64,000 nt of DNA from Epinephelus fuscoguttatus (lineage: Eukaryota > Chordata > Actinopteri > Perciformes > Serranidae): contig NC_064773.1 of assembly GCF_011397635.1 (NCBI RefSeq), positions 23,972,449-24,036,448 of the forward strand. Reading direction: 5' to 3'. This document shows positions 57,701-64,000 of this stretch, piece by piece (positions within the stretch are counted from its first letter, which is position 1; every line of letters starts with the position of its first letter). Position numbers and translations under genes: made by a program. Under the pieces are notes generated by a model. The model did no database searches and was not told the origin of the DNA. It saw only the letters and a program-made list of their open reading frames with translations.

Positions 57701-60700
57701 AATTACTTTTGCAATTTATAGTCTTTAAAAAATAAGTTACATCTGAGTGTGGTTTAAGTTTAGACAGATGTTTCTGGACAACCGCAGCTTTTACTTGTGT
57801 GTATGTAAAAAGGAGTCTGGACTTAAATGCTATTAAAGGAGTCTGTAATCATTTCCGTTGCATACTCCAGACTCATTATGTATAGCATTTATGTGTATTA
57901 AAAGCCACTGTTTTACTGAAACCCCACTGGTGAATTTGACTTCTGAGGGCCGATGTTCATGTAGGTCCTGTCTTTTAACGCTCTGATTTGGCAACGACAG
58001 ACAGTTGGTCAGCTACTCATTAGTGGGTATAAATATGTGCATTTTTTAGCTAAAAAAAATAGTTAGAGAAAAAAAAATCAAGGAAAAAAGACCAACAAAT
58101 GGTCCGCTGTGGTAAAACACCATGCAGAGGATGGACCACCTGGTCCCTAGCAAGCTGCACCAGGTGAAATTGTCCCTCCCAGCTCCCTTACAGTCAAGAT
58201 GGCAATCAGGACAACAAAAATGGTTGTTTATTCATCACATACTGTGTCTAACTTAAGTGGATTATAACATATGTACATGTATGTACATAGATACAGATGC
58301 TGTGGTTCAAAATGAGTCCAAACTTTTCTATGGATGTCTGTTCAGAGCTATGACGAAGGACAAAATGTGGCCTGCAACAGACAGTTACAACTGTGAATCA
58401 CCACAACCACAAGTGAGCCTTGAGCATACAGTCATAAATGTGCAAACAGAATAGTAGGCTGATTGGTCCAGTAGTTAGCGAGATTAGTTGCAGACAGGCA
58501 GATACACATGCACAACCAAACACATGATTCTCTCCAGGCTTACATGTGGCGGAGATAATGATATATGATTTCTGTATGTGTCTGCAGGACAGTGAAGGAC
58601 TGGTGTTCCACTACTGGGCCTTGTTCGATGGCCACGCCGGTTCAGGTGCAGCAGTCGTCGCCTCCCGCCTACTGCAGCACCACATCGCCTGCCAGCTCCA
58701 GGCCGTCATCGAGATCTTACGCAACTTATCCTCCTTGCCCCCGACTGTTCTGGGCGAGGAGCCCGAAAACAACCCCTACCTCCAGGGAAACACCCCAGGC
58801 CCTCACCGAGCCCTGACCCGAGCCGCTTCCCTGCGGGGGGCCGCAGGTGCGCCAGGCTCCCCGTGCAACACCCCGCCTCCGCCTCGCTTCTTTACCGAGA
58901 AGAAGATCCAGCACGAGAGCTTGGTGATAGGAGCCATAGAGAACGCCTTCAAAGAGATGGTGAGAGGCAGGTGCAAGGTCATGATAAAGCAGATTGCTCA
59001 TCCTGATGGGTCCTGAAAGCACTCACAGGAAGCAGCTCTGTCATGCATCATTAGCTTACACTTTAGGATTTTGGCTGGGAGTCTTATGTTGGGAAATGTA
59101 CATTATCTTCTTGCTGGGATCAGTTGTCCGACCTCTCAGTTACAGACTTGCCTCCTTGTTATCGTTTTATTAACAACATCTTTAGCACCTATACCACTTT
59201 CACCTCTGCTCCAAGTTCAGCACTTTGAAAATACAATTTTCAGATATTTAGGCTACTTGAACATTTTTACGTTATAGCAGGAAAAGCACAGGTGTAATAA
59301 CTAACTATAGCTGCATTCCTATTATATGAACAAGAGTCCTCATACTGGGCATTTTGACTTACAGAAGTGGCTTACAGGGACATGTTTTTGTATCTTAGTG
59401 ACTAATGGAGAGAACAGCTTTTGAAACTGGTCCAGTACTGAGTGAGAGTTGCAGCTGGCAGCGGTGAAACAGGCTGCACTATAACCATTCTGGGCATGTT
59501 TGTACCATCAATTTAGGTCCACTAAAAGTGCTTGTATTTACCACTGACCGGCTCACATTATTATTTTAATTGTCTGGCAGTATTATAAAAAGGATCCCCA
59601 CAGAGTCAGACCTTTTCGTTAAAGAGTAAGATCATTTTTGTTTAGCCAAAGCCACCAGACTCCATTTAAATAACCAGTAATTTTATCATCGTAAAACACA
59701 CTTCATTTAAAGTTGACTGAAACAAAATTTAAAATTGAAAAGCTGTCTTGTTCGTCCTCCACTGTTCCAACAATCACCAGCTCTGGTTTGGTTGAAATAA
59801 ACCCTTAATTTTGTGATTTAAATGTAAAAATATGCTGGCAGTATACACACTAAAATTAACGTTTATTTAAATGGAGTCTGGTGAGTTTGGTGAAAGCAAA
59901 TTCCGGGGTTGTTTCTGCTTCAAGAAAAAGGTCTATCTCTGCACAGCATCATGTTTCACAGTTAAAAGAGGACACCAGGCAGGTTTGAAACAAGAAGCCA
60001 GCTTTAATGTAATAAAGCTGAAACCAAAAGAAAAAAAAAGGCAGACAACAACACTGAGGGAGAGGGCTGAGGTCAAATAAGGTACAGAGAAAAAACACAA
60101 TTTACTGAATTGAGAACAAACAGGTACTGGATCAAGGAACACCAGTGACCAATGCAGACAGATTGACAAAGGACAAGGCGAACACAAAGACTGAATACAC
60201 AAGGAGAGCAGGCAGGTAATGAGGAACAGGTGACAGCAGGGTTGATGAGGAGCAGGTGAAACAAATCAGGGCAGGGCAGACAATTACTGTGGTAGGATAA
60301 CACAAATGCAGGAAGAGAAACCAGACATGACATATGAGGAGCGAACCTATGAAATAGAAATGAATGAATAGCATGAAACAGGGAAAACCCCAAACCAAGA
60401 AAACAATATGAAAAGCTCAAGGTAGCAGACTTCAAATAAAAACCCAGGACCATGACACAGGGATCCTTTCTATAATTTTGTGAGACACTTAGAGTGACAA
60501 TCTGAGCCAGTGGCAAAAACAAGCAAGTGGATACTTTGGAGCTGGATTCATCAGTGTTAGCTGCAGTGCTCACAAATAATAATAAAAAAAAATCTTAAAT
60601 ATCATTGTCTCCAGTACTCACTTTGACACAAAAACACGGGAAAATTAAGTCCAGGTTGAAAAACACCAAAGTTATCCCTTAAATAGTTAATACATTACTG

Positions 60701-63700
60701 TACTTCCATTGAGTCATCATAAGATTGTTTCAACACACAATCTGTTATGTATTAACTTTTTTGTTCAATTCACTACTACTACTACTACTACTATAATTAT
60801 TCAACAAATGTGATTTAATTGTTTTCCAACTGGAAGTTAAGTGCAGTCACACAAATTTAGAGCTGAAATCAACTTTGATGATCACTTCATGTTTTCTGTA
60901 TTTTTTTCAAAGCAGAAAAATGGGTTAAAGGTCTAATGTGTAGGATTTCGTGGCTTCAAGCAGAGAGGTTGCAAAACTAAAACTTATTTTGTGTACTAAG
61001 GAAGCATGTAGGACAGGGATCAGCAAAAGCCACAAAACATATTTTAACCCCTATAATGAAGGTAGCACAGCCTATTTAGTCTAAATTAGCCAACCAATAT
61101 TACTAATAGGTCTAAATGAGCATTCATTAATTTGTTTTACCACAGGGTGGCTGTTCTGCAGTGGGCAATTTATGACTATTTGGAACTTTAACTTTGCAGA
61201 GTTGGTGGCAAAAGCAAATAAGGTTGTTCACACACTGTAACATTCTCTATTCTCATTCAAAACTTTACGTTTTTGGATTTGGACTCCATAGCTAGCCTAG
61301 CCAGGAAGATGTAAGCCTAGCCACTGCTCCTGAGGTGTGGCAAAATTTGGAGGAAAAGGCATCAAGCCATAGATGTTTGAAGCACATTTTAGTTGAAAAA
61401 ATGTTTTAACTTTTGTTTTTGTTTTGTTTTGTTTTGGGTTTTTTTGGTGCATAATTTCTTTAAAATGTTAAAAAAAAGACAAATATTTTTTTCCATTTGA
61501 TTTTTTTTTCTCAAGGCCACAGGGAACCCCTAAAGAAGGGCTAATGTGGCACCGCAGCCACAGGTTGCCTAGCCGTGGTGTAGGAGAACTATGGTGGCCA
61601 ATGTGACGACACAAAAACACAAATGGCCTGTTTTTTGTCTGTTCTGGGCTACTGTAGAAACAACATGGCGGACTCCGTGGAAGAGGACCCGCTCTGTATG
61701 TAGATACAAACAGCTCATTCTTAGGTAACGCAAACACAACAATTTTTATTTTCAGCTGATTATAAACCAAAATAAACTTTCATAAATATGAATACATACT
61801 TTATACCAGCTCTGCCAGTAGACACCCCTTAAATCCCACACTAGACCTTTAAAATACTAGGCACATCAAAAGTTGGCAAAGATTAGGATTAAGGAGTAAG
61901 TTGTGGTTAGGTTTTATATTGATAACAAAATACTTAGATCACTGATAGTTGATTTATGATATAAATTATAGGCAGAAATGTGTTTCTCTGTAGCTGATGG
62001 TCAGTAGATAATTAAGTATGGTTAAAATCCCTTTAGATGCCCTTTGCAGTTTATTGGAGGCTAGTTAGGAGGATATATTTTGTCATATTTCAATTGATAT
62101 GTGTTAGAGTATTACACTTTTTTAAGATATCTTGAATGAAGTCATCACACAATAATGACACTAGATTATAAATCCTCAAATGTATTTAATTTGAATGAAT
62201 TATGTAGCTGTTTGCCTGGGAAACACCTGGAATCATCTCACCATGTTTTCTTATTTGAAGGAAAATATTAACACTGGAGTGCACAGCCTGTCAAATTGTA
62301 TAATTTTTGCACACTGCCACTGTGTGTGTGTGCAGTAAATATTTACATGAATACTAAGCAGATATGGAAATGTAGTTACTGAAGGGGCTAACACATGCAA
62401 ATAAGTCGAGATAAACAAAAGCTGGTATCAATTTCTGAAATTGTTTTTGCTGATATAATATGCGATTGCTATATACACTGACCTGAGGGCAGGAACACAC
62501 ACATATTAAGCAACACACACACACATTTTACCGAGATGCTCACAAAGATTATTTTCCACCACAACCTTTAGTGGCTCTGTTTACAGTTTATTTCGACATC
62601 TGGCTGCCTCAGAGAGCTGCTGATGAAATGATGGCTGCAGGGTAAATGCCACTCAACCGCGCACATATGACTGTGGATGTCTGCCGCTGTGGATCAAAGG
62701 CAGCATCTGACTAATATGTCTCAAGCAGTTTGCTTTTTAATCAAGGTATTTAGCCAAAGTTCTTTATTGTTAAAGAATTAGCTACAGGGGAGTCTGCTTT
62801 TTATGTCACCAGATGTATCATGAAGTTTTTAATTTATACAGAAATCTGCAGTCCATTTCCAAAAGAGAACGCATTATTTTGCACCATTAAATTGTGTTTC
62901 ATTGTTTCTTTTAAATTGCCTTGTGAAGAGATATCTGTAGAAGCCAAAGTCTACACAGTATAACCACTAGATGGCAATGGAAAACAGCCCACGCCGCTCC
63001 AGCTGGACCCTGCGGTACCCAGATTAAACAGATCACTGTGAAAGCTCCTCAGATCAACCCCCTGCCACCCTTTCCCGCTTGTGGAGAAAACGAAGCCTCC
63101 TTACTCTTGATTTGACGTCTTTGTAGGAGATTATCGCCGCATCAGTTAAAGCTGTGGCCTTTATAGAAGGAAGTCCACGTGCAGGAAAAGAAACTGCTCA
63201 TCAGAGAGTTGTGTCTGCAGGGTCTCTGCAAGATGGGAATGCAGAGAAACCCACGTGATTAGATTCCTATTGTAGAAGGTCAAAATGTAACAAATGCATA
63301 ATAAGCATTGTGAAATTGCGGGGGAAAAACAGCGCTCTGAGTGTGTGCATTAGTCTAAAGCCTCTTGAACCTTGACATGCTGAGGCAATGTACAGTACAA
63401 CCCCTCTCACATTTCGCTGTCTACATTATTCATGCACGACAAGTTGTTGTTTACTGACACGCGGTCAGCGGTCAGGTTAAGCCAATCGATAGTCTGCGGC
63501 GATGCCCACACATCGTCTGACTCTCTAAAAAGTTGATCAGATTTTCCTGCCTCTTGCTTTCTTTCTGATTGTTTCTCTCCGTCTCTCTCTGACGGCCGTG
63601 CAGTCACATTTACGAATGTTATTGAATAGAAGGAAGGCAGAGACTGCGTATTTAAAGTTTCCCTCTGCATATGTGGGCTGCCTGCAGTGTGGGTTTTTGA

Positions 63701-63921
63701 CTTTTACTGTCGCACTGTGGGTGGACGTGGGAGGGTTTTTATTTTTTTCTTTTGTGCTTCTTAAGTAAGGTTTCATTAAAGATTGACAACTGTCTCTCCC
63801 TTTGCCAGGATGCCCAGATTGAGAGGGAGAAGCAAGTCTACAGCATCACAGGAGGGTGCACAGCTCTCACCGTGGTTTACCTGCTAGGGAAGCTATATGT
63901 TGGGAACGCAGGTGACAGCAG
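42474..63921 (+). CDS. ppm1h: Protein phosphatase PPM1H, exons 1-4 (gene continues right)
   Basis: Metal-dependent PPM/PP2C-family serine/threonine phosphatase. The human enzyme removes phosphate from LRRK2-phosphorylated Rab8A/Rab10 at the Golgi. In-window exons: 42474-42706, 54954-55143, 58588-58959 and 63809-63921, joined by GT-AG introns with phases 2, 0, 0 and 2, giving 302 complete codons. Residues 1-20 (starting MLTRVKSAV) match the amphipathic N-terminal helix of PPM1H. The catalytic core starts near residue 75 (GYAEVINAGKS) with the metal-site motifs NEDQA (88-92), FDGHAGSGAA (154-163) and AGDS (299-302). D301 corresponds to human D288, so the fish protein is about 13 residues longer up to this point, mostly in linkers. 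The human protein has 514 residues, so about 40% lies beyond the window. PPM1J and PPM1M are paralogues, but their N-termini differ. Intron 1 is 12.2 kb and rich in repeats. Confidence 0.96.
43500..44230. repeat. 165-bp tandem array within a MITE, ppm1h intron 1
   Basis: 'gagatttttaccgggagccg' recurs at 43573, 43738, 43903 and 44068, exactly 165 bp each time. Units 2 and 3 are almost identical, and unit 4 diverges after about 44100. The preceding left flank ('gtgtaagatttaggaggatt') and the following sequence ('actatggtggccgatg') match the MITE family at 60925-61852. Confidence 0.93.
44773..44812. repeat. (TTCAAG)n, LINE 3' tail
   Basis: Five to six hexamers. On the minus strand they read TTGAAC repeated at the 3' end of the LINE fragment. 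Confidence 0.9.
44773..45640 (-). pseudogene. LINE reverse transcriptase, C-terminal fragment
   Basis: The minus strand from 45516 to 45025 encodes the C-terminal tail typical of non-LTR (CR1/L2/Rex-like) reverse transcriptases: VFKFACAMYKTLHGLAPPPL, then a block ending GRNVLSVLGRDIWNSLPSTI. A stop at about 45546 breaks the frame, with recognisable coding sequence beyond it (DENTVAVSWNIRPLK). A 3' UTR and (TTGAAC)n tail follow at 45020-44773. The copy is 5'-truncated and dead. Confidence 0.82.
46523..47709. mobile_element. MITE nested inside another repeat
   Basis: The left end TTAAAGGGGCATAAAGCGAA and the right end, complement TTAAAGGAGCAATAAGCGAA, are inverted partners differing at three positions. 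No coding frame. The interior holds two tandem hairpins at 47092-47280. Confidence 0.82.
47092..47280. repeat. Two tandem imperfect hairpins
   Basis: Arms at about 47092-47125 and 47152-47182 pair with each other, as do 47195-47232 and 47249-47280. All four arms are versions of one sequence centred on 'ctactcttctccgtgagcc', alternating in orientation. Confidence 0.82.
48748..48775. repeat. (AC)14 microsatellite
   Basis: Fourteen uninterrupted AC units. Confidence 0.96.
49440..49845. repeat. Dispersed-repeat-like segment
   Basis: GC-richer than its surroundings, with 'cccgttgcggaaggccgcca' and 'gccggcaaaacggcccaaca', ending against the LINE-tail segment. It resembles non-autonomous repeats, but ends were not defined. 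Confidence 0.35.
49846..50078 (+). repeat. Non-LTR-type 3' tail, widespread vertebrate repeat
   Basis: Runs 'cctcccacagtccaaagaca', 'aattggtgactctaaattgc', 'ctggcgacctgtccagggtg' and ends in an (ATGA)n-like tail at 50068-50078. This ordered series is one of the commonest dispersed sequences in fish genomes, as I remember it. Which LINE it belongs to is uncertain. Confidence 0.72.
50080..50580. repeat. Dispersed repeat
   Basis: The phrase 'actttttcccatagacttac' and neighbouring sequence are recurrent in teleost genomes. Boundaries are approximate, and no coding frame is supported. Confidence 0.4.
50600..52940. other. ppm1h intron 1, apparently repeat-poor
   Basis: I see neither recognised repeats nor exons. 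An 81-codon open frame at 51541-51786 has no family resemblance. Being unusually repeat-poor for this window, it is a reasonable place to look for conserved non-coding elements. Confidence 0.35.
52957..53629. mobile_element. hAT-like MITE
   Basis: The left end CAGTAGGGATACTCATCTTG and the right end, complement CAGCAGTGATACTCAATTTA, are approximate inverted partners with the CAG...CTG ends typical of hAT elements. No frame inside. Confidence 0.55.
53660..54170. repeat. Dispersed repeat
   Basis: Starts 'aaagggatactttgtcattt', a phrase typical of fish MITE ends, and ends near 'ccctggccacggccctgc'. No partner end was confirmed. Confidence 0.35.
54954..55143 (+). CDS. ppm1h: ppm1h exon 2
   Basis: Acceptor TTCTGTTACAG. 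It completes E78 and encodes residues 79-141: VINAGKSALNEDQACCEVVV, then a Ser/Thr/Pro-rich linker and KRRNSLPNGEGL. NEDQ supplies the first metal-site acidic residues. RRNS is a plausible basophilic kinase site (inference). The GTAAGA donor leaves phase 0. Confidence 0.95.
55850..56460 (+). repeat. Dispersed repeat carrying a short open frame
   Basis: Segment with 'ggctgtttgtagtccacctg' and 'gaccaatcacgtttgagctg', followed by an open frame. I have the impression of having seen this sequence in other fish genomes, but cannot confirm it here. Confidence 0.4.
56098..56445 (+). CDS. Unrecognised 115-codon open frame, probably repeat-borne
   Basis: ATG at 56098, stop at 56443-56445. The product begins MVQHIYLYINGSRKRKFTSS, contains GGLPPENPADGFQECIATCL and LDPKTWEHRVEKVEKYLIFP, and ends WKLCKVYK. 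It is basic, lacks membrane segments or a signal, and has no domain I recognise. The lone frame sits in an intron in the host orientation. A fragment of a DNA-transposon protein seems the likeliest explanation (inference). Confidence 0.3.
   Translation: MVQHIYLYINGSRKRKFTSSAQIKPECQKIGGLPPENPADGFQECIATCLVDVSAEVSILDKLLKIIISVSHLDPKTWEHRVEKVEKYLIFPEKSSWVKASFIKPQGWKLCKVYK
58588..58959 (+). CDS. ppm1h: ppm1h exon 3
   Basis: Acceptor TGTGTCTGCAG, donor GTGAGA, 124 codons (residues 142-265). Contains HYWALFDGHAGSGAAVVASR with the DGH metal-binding motif, then LGEEPENNPY, ALTRAASLRG and PRFFTEKKI. It ends SLVIGAIENAFKEM, as in human PPM1H. Confidence 0.96.
60000..60460. repeat. Retroelement-like dispersed fragment
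   Basis: Purine-rich plus strand with 'gaacaggtgacagcaggg' and 'aatcagggcagggcagaca', phrases common in fish retroelement remnants. No coding frame and no defined ends. Confidence 0.4.
60925..61852. mobile_element. MITE with inverted ends in ppm1h intron 3
   Basis: The left end TTAAAGGTCTAATGTGTAGG and the right end, complement TTAAAGGTCTAGTGTGGGAT, are inverted partners. The interior includes 'gggctactgtagaaacaaca' and 'caaacagctcattcttag', shared with copies at 16374-16697 and, in part, near 44219. Confidence 0.8.
63809..63921 (+). CDS. ppm1h: ppm1h exon 4
   Basis: Acceptor TCCCTTTGCCAG, donor GTGTGT. Encodes residues 266-302 (DAQIEREKQVYSITGGCTAL ... GKLYVGNAGDS) and two bases of the following R. 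GGCTAL and NAGDSR are core PPM motifs. Human PPM1H has YVANAGDSR where this protein has YVGNAGDSR. Confidence 0.95.
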
Positions 63922-64000
63922 GTGTGTATGCTTACTTTCTCTCCACTGTTTGACAGAATCTATAAAGCAGGCAGTGATTATCACACCGCAGTAGAATCTA
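63922..64000. other. Start of ppm1h intron 4
   Basis: Intronic sequence after the GTGTGT donor, continuing beyond the window. Confidence 0.85.

Larger units (their letters stand above)
55144..58587. other. ppm1h intron 2
   Basis: 3.4 kb. Apart from the repeat with a short open frame at about 55850-56460, I see no exon. A dispersed fragment begins near 55370 ('ggtccaatactgagagag'), and a related one occurs in intron 3 at about 59430. Confidence 0.4.
58960..63808. other. ppm1h intron 3
   Basis: 4.8 kb. Contains retroelement-like sequence at about 60000-60460, the MITE at 60925-61852 and a (CTA)n run at 60772-60793. From about 62000 to 63800 it is free of recognised repeats and exons. Confidence 0.45.

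Noticed and set aside
60073..60573. 166-codon minus-strand frame rich in Leu, Cys and Phe
   Set aside because: It looks like several membrane segments but results from reading a purine-rich retroelement fragment in antisense. No start or splice context.

Overview
The window is vertebrate, most likely a percomorph teleost. Coding exons are short, bounded by GT-AG introns and spread thinly over tens of kilobases. The non-coding DNA is crowded with repeat types familiar from spiny-rayed fish: Tc1-like elements, hAT-like MITEs, tRNA-derived SINEs, LINE tails, minisatellites and microsatellites. No prokaryotic operon, CRISPR array or rRNA is present, and I see no convincing tRNA gene. The species cannot be named from the sequence alone.

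Two host genes are supported, arranged head to head. The first, on the minus strand at 10534-28877, reassembles into an 18-exon gene whose introns all have GT-AG ends and keep phase. It encodes a 555-residue type I membrane protein that I identify as interleukin-17 receptor E-like (il17rel). It has a signal peptide, a cysteine-rich IL-17-receptor-type ectodomain and one transmembrane helix. Its 59-residue tail has no SEFIR signalling domain. A TATA/GC-box-like segment lies near 29137-29163 and a possible poly(A) signal at 10236-10241.

The second, on the plus strand, is the 5' half of ppm1h, a PPM/PP2C-family serine/threonine phosphatase: exons 1-4 at 42474-42706, 54954-55143, 58588-58959 and 63809-63921. 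The start of the catalytic domain and several metal-site motifs are present, and the gene continues past the right edge.

Region by region: 1-10 kb is intergenic, with a SINE, a decayed hAT transposase, microsatellites and a 0.65-kb MITE. From 10.2 to 29.2 kb lies il17rel with repeat-bearing introns. The 13 kb between the two promoters holds a well-preserved Tc1/mariner element of DD38E (Intruder-like) type at 30128-31755, a 57-bp minisatellite interrupted by a SINE, a 30-bp tandem array, a 110-bp tandem array in two blocks, a tRNA-derived SINE and a 0.7-kb direct duplication. From 42 kb onward is ppm1h, whose 12-kb first intron holds nested MITEs, a LINE 3' fragment and a 165-bp tandem array.

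The two genes have no known joint pathway. il17rel belongs to cytokine-receptor biology, and PPM1H dephosphorylates Rab GTPases at the Golgi. The most notable observations are the SEFIR-less transmembrane form of il17rel, the near-identical long inverted repeats of the Tc1-like element, and several tandem arrays that look like local amplifications of transposon sequence. I found no clearly new multi-gene system.
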